From Brevundimonas sp. (GTDB taxonomy: Bacteria > Pseudomonadota > Alphaproteobacteria > Caulobacterales > Caulobacteraceae), in the NCBI RefSeq assembly GCF_003248455.1, contig NZ_QFNM01000023.1, positions 1 through 63,512 on the forward strand: DNA of 63,512 bases. The letters run 5' to 3'. The translations under genes and the position numbers were made by a program. Each line of letters starts with the position of its first letter. Within the stretch, counting starts at the first letter, position 1. Below, piece after piece: positions 14,531 through 25,660 of this stretch. The notes under the pieces are model-generated. The model ran no database searches and was not told the origin of the DNA. It saw only the letters and a program-made list of their open reading frames with translations.

Positions 14531-14817
14531 TCAGGCAGAACGATCTTCCAAAGTGTGGAAGATGCGAGTGACGACGACGTTAGCGCCCTCCACACGATAG
14601 CGAATGACATAGCCGGCCTGCCCAATCGGACGATCATGTCGCGACCGCCGATCCGGTTCTTGGGCGCACGCTCTGGAAACGTCCCCAGAGTTCTCAACGC
14701 CCCGTCCAGCACATCCGCAGCGCGCAAGGCGGCTCCTGGCGACACATCGGCCAGAAAGTTCGAGACGCGAATCAGATCGCTACGCGCCGGCGGCAGCAGC
14801 CGAACCCGATAGTTCAC
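14531..14817 (-). pseudogene. parE: ParE/RelE-type toxin gene with a one-base frameshift
   Basis: From ATG 14817 the frame encodes a ParE-like start (MNYRVRLLPPARSDLIRV, then TFPERAPKNRIGGRDMIVRLG). After the run CCC at 14621-14623 (GGG on the coding strand) the family sequence continues only in another frame: QAGYVIRYRVEG, VVVTRIFHTLEDRSA and a stop at 14531. The span is 287 bases; one added G would give 288 bases and 95 residues, a normal ParE length. ParE toxins poison gyrase. Either the toxin is inactivated or the base is a sequencing error. It overlaps its antitoxin gene by ATGA. Confidence 0.8.
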
Positions 14818-15098
14818 GTCTTCTCCGCCAGTCTCCGCTCCAAATTGGCGTGAAAGTCACGAAGCGCGTCTTCCAATGGAATGGTCGCGCCCGTGCGCTC
14901 ATACTCCGCCCAGCGTTCCTCATCTTCTGCGACCCAGGCCGCAGAATACTCGCTTACGCCCGCGATGTCGGTGTCGCCGATCACGTTTTCCAGCGCCCGT
15001 AGCGCATAGGGCGTCGGCTCCACGCCCGCAGCCTCGGCCGCTGCCTTCAGACGCCGCGCCTGATCCTCGTTCAGGTGAATGTCGAACCCATCAGCCAT
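14814..15098 (-). CDS. parD: ParD-like antitoxin
   Basis: The 94-residue protein has an N-terminal ribbon-helix-helix-like segment (MADGFDIHLNEDQARRLKAA) and an acidic C-terminus with the motif DALRDFHANLERRLAEK that would clamp the toxin. It precedes the toxin gene with a four-base overlap, the usual antitoxin-first order, and probably represses its own promoter. Since the toxin frame is broken, the antitoxin may remain as a free regulator. It is divergent from uvrA, sharing a 129-base intergenic region with the LexA box. Confidence 0.8.
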   Translation of the reverse strand: MADGFDIHLNEDQARRLKAAAEAAGVEPTPYALRALENVIGDTDIAGVSEYSAAWVAEDEERWAEYERTGATIPLEDALRDFHANLERRLAEKT

Positions 15099-15133
15099 TC
15101 GGGACGATAACCCAACCGGCTGAACGTCGCAAT

Positions 15134-15148
15134 GTTCTCACATTGTTC
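15134..15148 (+). promoter_or_regulatory. LexA box upstream of uvrA
   Basis: GTTC-TCACATT-GTTC is an exact GTTC-N7-GTTC box 80 bases upstream of the uvrA ATG. uvrA is a standard LexA target in alphaproteobacteria, which supports using the same motif to read the other two boxes in this window. Confidence 0.8.
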
Positions 15149-15227
15149 TTGCTGAAACGCGCGAATTGATCCCCATATAGCGTCGTCGCGCCGGAGCCGT
15201 CCGGCCCTCTCCGCGTTCCCGGATTCA

Positions 15228-18141
<2,914 letters not shown>

Positions 18142-18156
18142 TCCGAACGACCGCCG

Positions 18157-19047
18157 TCAGCGCCCCCTGGACGTGCGGATGGCCTGCCACGCCGCCGAGA
18201 AGGGGGCGTACAGCACGGCTAGTTGCAGCGCAGACAGGAAGGCGTTGACAATCGAGGACACCAGCAGGGCCGGCCAGGCGCGGGCCAGAATCTGGCCTAG
18301 GCCCAGGTCGGCGTAGCGCGACAGGCTCTGGACGCCGCCGGTCGCCAGATCGGTCGCGGCGCCGATGATCATGCCCAGGATGCTGACGATAAGGGACATG
18401 ACCACGGCGATGACCGCCATGCCGAGCAGGGCCCAGAAATGGCCCTTCGTGGCGGAAAAGGACTCCAGGATCACGATCTTGCGGCGATCCACCGTCATCG
18501 GCACGGCCAGGCTGAACTTGACCGCCAGCCAGACCACCAGGGCGAAGGCGGCGAAGATCAGCAAGACGCCGAGCAGGATCAGCAGCGGCTGGCCCGAGGC
18601 GGCGCCGAAGCCGATGGCGGCGCCCACCACCGTCATGGCCACGCCGGACGACAGGCCGACGATCACGGCGACGGCCAGGGTCACGACCAGAACGCGCACC
18701 TCGTCCATGCCCAGCCGCAGATAGCCCCAGCGCGTCTCTTCCGGCCGCAGCACTGCGCGGGCCACCGCCGCGCTCAGCACCGCGCCGATCACCAGGCCCG
18801 CAGGCGCGGCCAGGGCGAAGGCGCTGGCGTAGACGGGACCGAGGGCCTGAAAGTCGGCCATCGAAGGGTTGGCCGACTGTTCCAGGGCCTCGCCGGCCGC
18901 CATCAACGCCGCCCACTTGTCCGCACCCAGGCCGAACATGACCAGATACAGCAGCAGATAGGTCAGACCCCAGGCCAGGGCGACCACCGGACGACGGCGA
19001 ACGACGCGGAACCCTTCGAAGGCCGCGTCGGTGGCGGAAAAACTCAT
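18157..19047 (-). CDS. Multi-pass membrane protein of unknown function (296 aa)
   Basis: Six hydrophobic segments can be seen (near residues 22-42, 76-98, 120-142, 152-178, 203-230 and 250-280), with short loops and a conserved-looking start MSFSATDAAFEGFRVVRRRP. No enzymatic motif is visible. Similar proteins are annotated only as membrane proteins. It is convergent with uvrA (15 bases between stops) and lies upstream of nothing on its strand; the next minus-strand gene group (Mla operon) ends before its start. Confidence 0.65.
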   Translation of the reverse strand: MSFSATDAAFEGFRVVRRRPVVALAWGLTYLLLYLVMFGLGADKWAALMAAGEALEQSANPSMADFQALGPVYASAFALAAPAGLVIGAVLSAAVARAVLRPEETRWGYLRLGMDEVRVLVVTLAVAVIVGLSSGVAMTVVGAAIGFGAASGQPLLILLGVLLIFAAFALVVWLAVKFSLAVPMTVDRRKIVILESFSATKGHFWALLGMAVIAVVMSLIVSILGMIIGAATDLATGGVQSLSRYADLGLGQILARAWPALLVSSIVNAFLSALQLAVLYAPFSAAWQAIRTSRGR

Positions 19048-19106
19048 GACAACTCCGGGTGCAGATTCGTCTCCACCCTAGCGCATCCGCGCCTCGGCGT
19101 CCTGCG

Positions 19107-19769
19107 TCAGGCCGCCGACTGAATTGTCCAGTCGGCGATCTGGGTATTGATGTCGCGCGTGGCGGCGTCGAAGGCGGCGACGATAGCCGACACCCGGTTC
19201 TCGCCGGCGGGCTGGATCACGGTGAAGACGCGCTCGACCGAACGCCCTTCCTCGGGGCGGATGGCCGCGCCGTCGGTCCGACGCTCGGGCGTCGAGCGCA
19301 GTTGGGCCCGTGCGGTGACGACCACGTCAGGCGCGGCCCCCGGCGCGGCGTAGCGGGCCTCGAACGTCGTCACCGTCACCTGCAACACCAGGGGCGGCGT
19401 GCCCGGCTCGCGGCGGCCCAGGACGCGAATTCGATCCGCCCGATTGGCGAAGGCGGCCTTCAGGCTGTCGTCGAACAGGGTGGACGCGGGCGAAACCCAG
19501 CGCGCCCCGCCGATATAGGCGGTCTCGAGCCCCGTCACGCCCAGGATGCGGTCGTCGCCGGCCGCCTCCGGGAATTCGATGCGGCGGATGGAGACCGTCA
19601 GGGGCGCAGGCGACGCCCCCACGGCGGAGGGCGCCGCCAGCGGCAGGCCGAAGCGATAATTCTGCACCGGGTCCGGCGTCGACAGCAGCGAACAGCCGCC
19701 AAGAGCCGCCACAGCGGCGAGACCCGCCGCCAGACGAAGGCCGGAACGAACGACGGAACGAGGGATCAC
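19107..19769 (-). CDS. ABC-type lipid transport auxiliary lipoprotein (PqiC/YmbA-like)
   Basis: A lipoprotein signal with lipobox LGGC (about residue 26) begins the 220-residue protein, followed by a PqiC/LptE-like fold domain (TVSIRRIEFPEAAGDDRIL, ARWVSPASTLFDDSLKAAF). Such lipoproteins assist MCE transporters at the outer membrane. It is the last gene of the mlaE-mlaF-mlaD operon, overlapping mlaD by four bases. It replaces the MlaA/MlaC parts of the enterobacterial system, which are not in this cluster. Confidence 0.8.
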   Translation of the reverse strand: MIPRSVVRSGLRLAAGLAAVAALGGCSLLSTPDPVQNYRFGLPLAAPSAVGASPAPLTVSIRRIEFPEAAGDDRILGVTGLETAYIGGARWVSPASTLFDDSLKAAFANRADRIRVLGRREPGTPPLVLQVTVTTFEARYAAPGAAPDVVVTARAQLRSTPERRTDGAAIRPEEGRSVERVFTVIQPAGENRVSAIVAAFDAATRDINTQIADWTIQSAA

Positions 19770-20704
19770 GGCTGAACCTCCAGCTCTTTGGATTGGGGAC
19801 GACCGATGAAGTCGCGGGGGCTGGCGCGCACCTGGTCGATCAGGGCCTGAAGAGAGCGGGTGGCGTCCTGCAGTTCCTCGATCGTGCCGGTCAGCTGCGG
19901 CAGGCTGGACGTCGCAAAGTCGCCGAGCGGCCGCTCCAGCCCCGTGATCGATCGGTTGGCCGAGGCGATGGCCGTGCGGGCCTCCGCCGTCGCCTGGTTG
20001 ATGTTGGCGATGGCCTGACGGCCGTCGGTGTTGACGATCTGGCGCGTGTCGACGGCCAGGGCCTGATATTCCTTCACAGCCGCATTGGCGCTGGTGACGG
20101 CTTCCTCCAGTTGCTGGAAGATGGCCTTGCGGGCCTCAAGCTCGGTGGTCAGGGCCTCGACATTCTTCACGCTGGTCGAGAAGCTGCGGATGTTGTCGTC
20201 CGACATGACGCGGTTGATGCGGTTCAGGGCGTCCACCGTCTGGGCCAGCACGGTGCCCGAACCGCTGAGCAGTTCGGCGATGGGCGACGGCTGGCTTTGC
20301 AGCACCGGCACGACATTGTCAGGATACTGGTCCTTCAGCAGGGCGCTGTCAGGCGAGCCGGCGGTGATCTGAATGTAGTTCACGCCAGTGATGCCTTGCG
20401 GTTCCAGTTGAGCGCGCGAGGTGACGCGCACCGGCGTCGAGCCGTCCACGCGCACGCGGGCGATGACCTGGTCGCCGCGCTTGGTGTCGATGTGCACATC
20501 GGTGACTTCGCCGACCCGGATGCCGTTGAAATGCACTTCCCCCCCCTCCGACAGCCCGTTCACCGGGCCGTAGAAGACGATTTCGTACAGGTCGTAGTCG
20601 CTGTTGAACTGCAACCGGGCCAGCCAGATGGTGAACACCGCCAGCGCCGCCAGCAGAGCGACGGTGGCGATGCCGACCGCGGCGTAATGTGCGTCTCTTT
20701 CCAT
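19766..20704 (-). CDS. mlaD: MlaD-type MCE-domain protein of phospholipid transport
   Basis: An N-terminal membrane anchor (about residues 7-30, AAVGIATVALLAALAVFTIWL) is followed by an MCE domain (about 40-120: FYGPVNGLSEGGEVHFNGIRVGEV, LEPQGITGVNYIQITAG) and a long helical tail with repeated heptad-like pattern (160-310). MCE proteins form a hexameric lipid tunnel in the periplasm. It is third in the operon after the permease and the ATPase, 12 bases after the latter. Confidence 0.88.
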   Translation of the reverse strand: MERDAHYAAVGIATVALLAALAVFTIWLARLQFNSDYDLYEIVFYGPVNGLSEGGEVHFNGIRVGEVTDVHIDTKRGDQVIARVRVDGSTPVRVTSRAQLEPQGITGVNYIQITAGSPDSALLKDQYPDNVVPVLQSQPSPIAELLSGSGTVLAQTVDALNRINRVMSDDNIRSFSTSVKNVEALTTELEARKAIFQQLEEAVTSANAAVKEYQALAVDTRQIVNTDGRQAIANINQATAEARTAIASANRSITGLERPLGDFATSSLPQLTGTIEELQDATRSLQALIDQVRASPRDFIGRPQSKELEVQP

Positions 20705-20716
20705 GCTCGGCTCTCC

Positions 20717-21532
20717 TCAGGCCGCACTTCTGGCGACGGCGCGGCCGCGCGGCCCCAAAAAGTATTCCTTGATCCACGGATGATCGGAGCGTTCCAGCTC
20801 CTGCACCGTGGCCTTCTCGACCACCCGCTTGTCCGCCAGGACCGCCACCTTGTCGCAGATGGCGTAGAGGGTATCGAGATCATGGGTGATCATGAAGACC
20901 GACAGGCCCAGATCGTCCGCCAGCTGACGGATCAGATCGTCGAAGGCGGCGGCCCCGATCGGGTCCAGCCCCGCCGTCGGTTCGTCCAGGAAGACCAGCT
21001 CCGGGTCCAGCGCCAGGGCGCGGGCCAGGCCGGCGCGCTTCTTCATTCCGCCCGACAGTTCGGCCGGCTTCAGATAATGGTGCTCGGGCTTCAGACCGAC
21101 CATGGCGATCTTCATCTCGGCCAGTTCGTAGATCACCGACTTCGGCAATTTGGTATGCTCGATCAACGGCGAAGCGACGTTCTCGAGCACCGACAGGGCC
21201 GAGAACAGCGCGCCCTGCTGGAACAGGATGCCGGTGCGACGCTCGATATCGGCAGCTTGATCGTCGGTCAGGGTGGCGCGGTCGTAGCCCAGCACCTTCA
21301 CCGAGCCGCCCTCCGGCTCCTTCAGGCCGATGATGGTGTTCAACAGGACCGTCTTGCCCGCGCCCGATCCGCCTACGACGCCCATGACCTCGCCGCGCTG
21401 CAGGTCGATGTCCAGGTTTTGGTGGATGACGCGGTCGCCGAACTGGCTCAAGAGGCCGCGCACCTCGATCAGATTTTCCGTCCCCGGCGCGTCGGCGGCA
21501 CGGACGGCGGTCTCTGGCTTCGCGCCGCTCAT
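20717..21532 (-). CDS. mlaF: MlaF-type ABC transporter ATPase
   Basis: This 271-residue ATPase has Walker A GGSGAGKT (about 54-61), Q-loop LFQQGALFSAL (about 104-114), signature LSGGMKKRAGLARAL (about 160-174) and Walker B LVFLDEPTAGLDP (about 180-192), with H-loop MITHD. The LSGGM(K/R)KR signature is characteristic of Mla/Ttg2 ATPases for lipid transport. It overlaps mlaE by four bases (21529-21532), so the two are coupled. Confidence 0.9.
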   Translation of the reverse strand: MSGAKPETAVRAADAPGTENLIEVRGLLSQFGDRVIHQNLDIDLQRGEVMGVVGGSGAGKTVLLNTIIGLKEPEGGSVKVLGYDRATLTDDQAADIERRTGILFQQGALFSALSVLENVASPLIEHTKLPKSVIYELAEMKIAMVGLKPEHHYLKPAELSGGMKKRAGLARALALDPELVFLDEPTAGLDPIGAAAFDDLIRQLADDLGLSVFMITHDLDTLYAICDKVAVLADKRVVEKATVQELERSDHPWIKEYFLGPRGRAVARSAA

Positions 21533-22644
21533 ATGTTCAGCTCCAGGAAGATCAGGGCGAACACCGCGTCCAGCAGGATGATGGCGAAGATGGCTTGGAC
21601 CACGGCCGCCGTCACGCGCCGCCCCAGGCTTTCGACGTCGCCGGCGACCGACATGCCCTGGCGGCAGCCGATGGCGGCGATGACGAGGGCGAAGGCCGGC
21701 GCCTTCACCAAGCCGACCATCATGTGCTGAGGCATGCCGCCGACTTCCACCAGGCGCTGGAAGAAGAAGGACGGGCCGAGATTCAGCGAACTCCAGCAGA
21801 CGACGAGGCCGCCCAGCAGACCGCCGATCATTCCCATGAAGGTGAGCAGCGGCAGCATCAGCACCAGGGCGGCCACGCGCGGCACCACCAGGGCCTGAAA
21901 CGGATTGACGCCCATGACCTGCATGGCGTCGACCTCCTGGTTCATCCGCATCGAGCCGATCTCGGCGGCGAAGGCGGACGAAGACCGGCCGGCCAAGAGG
22001 ACCGAGGCGATCACCACCGCGAACTCGCGGAACATGGCCACGCCGATCAACTGCACCGCAAAGACCTGAGCGCCGAAGTCGGCCAGCAGGTCCACGCCGA
22101 TGAAGGCCACCACGGCGCCGATGAAGAAGTTTGTGATCACGACGATGGGAATGGCGTCCAAACCGGAGCGTTCGGCCTGGCTGACCCAGGCGGGCCAGCG
22201 GATGCCGCCCGGATGGCGCAACGCCTCGGCCACGGCGGCCATCAGACGGCCCAGGAAGGCCAGGGACAGCATCGCCTCGCCGGCGAAGTCATAAACGCCG
22301 CGGCCGATCTTGGCGAAGGTGCGCACAAAGGCGCTGGCGGGTTTGGGAGCCGGGGCGCTCTTGCGCTCCAGCAGTTCGATCATGTGATAGATGCGGCCCG
22401 CCTCGGGGCGCGCCGTCCACTGGCTCTTGGGCAGTCGCCCGCTGGACGCCTTCACCAGGGCCAGGGCGCCGGCGGTGTCGAAACGCCCCAGGTCCGAGGT
22501 GTCTATGCTGGCGATCTCGCGGCCTTCCAGGTCGCGGCTAAGCTCGGCGGGAAGACGGCCGAGCGCCGTCGTCGTCCAGTCGCCGGTCAGCCGCAGCCGC
22601 GCCGCGCCGTCCGCCTCCACGATCTCGTATTGCGCCTGGCTCAT
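21529..22644 (-). CDS. mlaE: MlaE-type permease with N-terminal STAS domain
   Basis: The first about 100 residues form a STAS-like domain (LRLTGDWTTTALGRL, IDTSDLGRFDTAGALAL), which in the enterobacterial Mla system is the separate protein MlaB. The permease part (about 125-371) has five membrane segments and the MlaE signature region (AAEIGSMRMNQEVDAMQVMGVNP, split here as AAEIGSMRM and EVDAMQVMGVNP). It is the first gene of the operon mlaE-mlaF-mlaD-lipoprotein, which moves phospholipids between the membranes. Confidence 0.9.
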   Translation of the reverse strand: MSQAQYEIVEADGAARLRLTGDWTTTALGRLPAELSRDLEGREIASIDTSDLGRFDTAGALALVKASSGRLPKSQWTARPEAGRIYHMIELLERKSAPAPKPASAFVRTFAKIGRGVYDFAGEAMLSLAFLGRLMAAVAEALRHPGGIRWPAWVSQAERSGLDAIPIVVITNFFIGAVVAFIGVDLLADFGAQVFAVQLIGVAMFREFAVVIASVLLAGRSSSAFAAEIGSMRMNQEVDAMQVMGVNPFQALVVPRVAALVLMLPLLTFMGMIGGLLGGLVVCWSSLNLGPSFFFQRLVEVGGMPQHMMVGLVKAPAFALVIAAIGCRQGMSVAGDVESLGRRVTAAVVQAIFAIILLDAVFALIFLELNI

Positions 22645-22889
22645 CGGGCCTCGAACGTCAGGTCGGACATCGCGATCATCCCTTAGCCGATGCTTTGGGA
22701 CCGCCAGGCCGCGCAGCCGGAATCCTTACGGCGCTAATGGTCAAGGCCGCCTCCGATGTCAACGGCGATGACATTTACGCGGATGAATGTCGCTGAACCG
22801 TGTCGCGGCCGCCTCCCCCTGATGGTTGCGCCAAACCGTGACGCTGGCGTGGATGGCAAACGCGGTCGAACGGGATTCGTTCTCTCGTC

Positions 22890-24356
22890 TCAGCCCATCA
22901 GGGCCCGGACAGTGGCCAGATCGTCGATGAACAGCCGCCGCGCCTGCGCTTTCGCGGCGGGGTCGGGCAGGCGAAGCAGATAAGACGGGTGAACGGTCAG
23001 CATGGCCGTCCCGCCATCCGTCAGGGCCAGCGGCGCGCCGCGTTCGCGCATCACCGCCGGCTTGCGCCCCAGCACCGCCAGCCCGGCCGTGGCACCCAGG
23101 GCCAGAACCACCTTCGGCTTCAGCAGCCGGCGCTCGGCGTCCAGCCACCAGCGGCAGGCCTGGACCTCGCCGGCGTCGGGCGTCTTGTGCAGCCGTCGCT
23201 TGCCGCGCGGCTCATGCTTGAAATGTTTGACGGCGTTGGTGACATAGACATCGGCGCGGTCGATCCCCGCCTCTTCAAGCGCGACGTCCAACACCGCGCC
23301 CGCCGGGCCGACGAAGGGACGCCCGGCAAGATCTTCCTGATCGCCCGGCTGTTCGCCCACGATCATCAACCGCGCCTGTTTCGGCCCTTCGCCGCACACG
23401 CCCTGGGTCGCATCGCGATATAACGGGCAGCGGCGACAGGCCTTCACCCCTTCGGCCACTTCGGCCAGACTTTCGGGAACGGCCTGCGCATCCGGGCGCG
23501 CGGCGTGCAGGTCGGGCGCCACGGCGCGGGCGAAACGGGCGTTGGGCGAAGGCGCGGGCGTGGCGACCATGGCTTCCGTTCGAACCGACGAAGCGGCCAC
23601 CAGTTCCGGGATCAGGGCGGCCTCAGGCAGATTCTTCCAATAGGTCTTGGCCATCTCGCCCTGCATGGTCTTCACCTTCAGCCGGGCCGGATTGAAGGTC
23701 GAGGCGTAGTAGGTCTTCCAGAACGCTTCGATCTCGTCCTCGGCCGGCGCCATGTCGCGCGTCGCCGGCGGACCGAACCGCATGTTTTCGCCATCCCAGA
23801 AGGCCGAGCCGTCCGGCGTCAGGATCGACCAGCGCATGGTGGTGAAGCGACGCTGGAAAAACGGCGCGGTCTTTTCCAGCACGCGGTGCGGCGGCTCGAA
23901 CCAGGCGACCCAGGCTTCGCCCCGGTCGTCGTGCGCCTGACGAAAGCGGACGAAGGCCTTCATCTTGTGCGAGGCGCGACTGACGGTCTTGGCCCGTTCC
24001 ATCGCATCGGCCACATCGCGGTCGGAGACCACCCGGATCAGATCGGGTTCGTCCCTGAGTCGCCACAACAGCCGATACATCAGGTCGAACCGATCCTCGG
24101 CGCGGTGCAGGATCACCTCGCGGGCCAGGTCCACGAAAGATGCAGGAACGGCGAACGTGTTTTCGATCCGCTCATCTCCGCTTTCGCGGGGGCGATCGGA
24201 GCCGGGCAGGTCGAACAATCCGCCTTGAACGCCGGACGCCCCGCCCGCCACCACGAACTGCGCGTCCGCCGGCCCCACGCCGGCCAGCCGGAACGCCCGC
24301 GCCGCCTTGCGCCAGCCGTCAAAGTCGGTCTCGCCGCCCAGCGTCGCCGTCGCCAT
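22890..24356 (-). CDS. udgX: UdgX-type uracil-DNA glycosylase with N-terminal DUF4130 domain
   Basis: The 488-residue protein is a fusion. Residues 1-about 250 match the DUF4130 DNA-metabolism domain (DLMYRLLWRLRDEPDL, MKAFVRFRQ). Residues about 300-488 are a family 4-like uracil-DNA glycosylase: CRRCPLYRDAT (Fe-S cysteines), GEQPGDQEDLAGRPFVGPAG, and the UdgX loop GKRRLHKTP. In UdgX the His of this loop bonds covalently to the abasic site after uracil release; that His is present. KHFKHE replaces the third Fe-S Cys motif as in UdgX proteins, and VHPSYLLR is the catalytic-site motif. It overlaps the upstream radical SAM gene by one base, so both are one operon under the LexA box at 25596. Confidence 0.88.
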   Translation of the reverse strand: MATATLGGETDFDGWRKAARAFRLAGVGPADAQFVVAGGASGVQGGLFDLPGSDRPRESGDERIENTFAVPASFVDLAREVILHRAEDRFDLMYRLLWRLRDEPDLIRVVSDRDVADAMERAKTVSRASHKMKAFVRFRQAHDDRGEAWVAWFEPPHRVLEKTAPFFQRRFTTMRWSILTPDGSAFWDGENMRFGPPATRDMAPAEDEIEAFWKTYYASTFNPARLKVKTMQGEMAKTYWKNLPEAALIPELVAASSVRTEAMVATPAPSPNARFARAVAPDLHAARPDAQAVPESLAEVAEGVKACRRCPLYRDATQGVCGEGPKQARLMIVGEQPGDQEDLAGRPFVGPAGAVLDVALEEAGIDRADVYVTNAVKHFKHEPRGKRRLHKTPDAGEVQACRWWLDAERRLLKPKVVLALGATAGLAVLGRKPAVMRERGAPLALTDGGTAMLTVHPSYLLRLPDPAAKAQARRLFIDDLATVRALMG

Positions 24357-25594
24357 CAGAACAGACTCAACTGTTCCGGGGCCCGGCCGCCCACCTGCGT
24401 CTTCAGATCGGCGGCGTCGGTCAGGGCGCCCGGCGTCCAGTCCAGGGCGGTGATGAAGGGGCGGACCTTGGCGACCGAGCAGGTCAGCCGTCCGATGTCC
24501 TCCAGCCGCAGGGTACGATAGCGACGGACGGACACGATCCGGTCCACCGCCTTCACCCCCAATCCCGGCACCCGCAGCAGCATTTCGCGCGGCGCGCGGT
24601 TCACGTCGACGGGAAACTGCTCGCGCTTGTTCAACGCCCAGGCCAGCTTGGGATCGACGGCCAGGTCCAGCATTCCGCTAGGGGCCCCCTCTGCGATCTC
24701 GGGCGCGGAAAACCCGTAGAACCGCATCAGCCAGTCCGCCTGATACAATCGATGCTCGCGCATCAACGGCGGCTTGGACAAGGGCAGGACGGCGCTGGCG
24801 TCGGGGATGGGGCTGAAGGCCGAATAATAAACCCGCCGCAGGCCGTAACCGCCGTACAGCGAGGCGCTGCGATCCAGGATTTCGGTGTCCGGCGCCCCGT
24901 CCGCCCCGACGATCAACTGGGTGCTCTGCCCCCCAGGCGCGAACCTGGGCGGCTTTGTCTTGTCGCGCCGGGAAGGTCTGGCCGCCTCGACGCCTAGCCT
25001 CACCTGTCCCATCGCCTTCTTGATGACGCCGACATCCTTCTGTGGCGCCAGCCGGGCCAGCGCCTCGTCGCGCGGCAGCTCGATATTGGCCGACAAACGG
25101 TCTGCGTAGAGGCCCGCCATCTCGACCAGACGCGGATCGGCCTCGGGAATCAGTTTCAGATGGATATAGCCACGAAAGTCGTGAACCTCGCGCAGCGTCT
25201 TGGCCACCAGGACCAGCTGCTCCATCGTATAGTCGCTGTTGCGGATGACGCCCGACGACAGGAACAGGCCCTCGATATAGTTGCGCCTGTAGAAGTTCAG
25301 CGTCAGGTCGACCACCTCGTTCACATCGAACCGCGCCCGCTCCACGTTCGACGACGCGCGATTGATGCAATAGGCGCAGTCGTAGATGCAGAAGTTGGTC
25401 AGCAGTATCTTCAGCAGACTGATGCAGCGCCCGTCGGGCGTATAGGCGTGGCAGATGCCCATCCCCTCGGTCGAACCGATCCCCTTGCCGCCGACCGAGT
25501 TCCGCTTCGCCGTGCCCGACGACGAGCAGGAGGCGTCATATTTCGCCGCATCGGCCAGAACCGAGAGTTTTCGACGGAGATCGAGACGCGCCAT
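24356..25594 (-). CDS. Putative DNA modification/repair radical SAM protein
   Basis: The 412-residue protein has the radical SAM cluster CIYDCAYC (CxxxCxxC, about residues 69-76), an N-terminal ADAAKYDASCSSSG block and HAYTPDGRC, and a C-terminal helix-hairpin-helix (LLRVPGLGVKAVDRI, about 340-354) suited to DNA binding. It belongs to the family usually paired with DUF4130/UdgX proteins, and here it directly precedes that gene. The chemistry is unknown; repair of a damaged base by radical SAM reaction is the usual proposal. The start codon lies two bases from a LexA box, so the mRNA is probably leaderless or nearly so. Confidence 0.85.
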   Translation of the reverse strand: MARLDLRRKLSVLADAAKYDASCSSSGTAKRNSVGGKGIGSTEGMGICHAYTPDGRCISLLKILLTNFCIYDCAYCINRASSNVERARFDVNEVVDLTLNFYRRNYIEGLFLSSGVIRNSDYTMEQLVLVAKTLREVHDFRGYIHLKLIPEADPRLVEMAGLYADRLSANIELPRDEALARLAPQKDVGVIKKAMGQVRLGVEAARPSRRDKTKPPRFAPGGQSTQLIVGADGAPDTEILDRSASLYGGYGLRRVYYSAFSPIPDASAVLPLSKPPLMREHRLYQADWLMRFYGFSAPEIAEGAPSGMLDLAVDPKLAWALNKREQFPVDVNRAPREMLLRVPGLGVKAVDRIVSVRRYRTLRLEDIGRLTCSVAKVRPFITALDWTPGALTDAADLKTQVGGRAPEQLSLF

Positions 25595-25595
25595 G

Positions 25596-25610
25596 GTTCA
25601 TGATATGTTC
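25596..25610 (-). promoter_or_regulatory. LexA box at the start of the radical SAM/udgX operon
   Basis: GTTC-ATGATAT-GTTC, an exact GTTC-N7-GTTC, ends two bases before the start codon of the radical SAM gene (minus strand). Binding here would overlap the transcription start and block initiation. It places this two-gene operon in the SOS regulon together with uvrA. Confidence 0.75.
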
Positions 25611-25660
25611 TCGTCCGAGATCAAGTCTAGCTTCACCGTTCTGCTTTATTTTCAGGGGCT

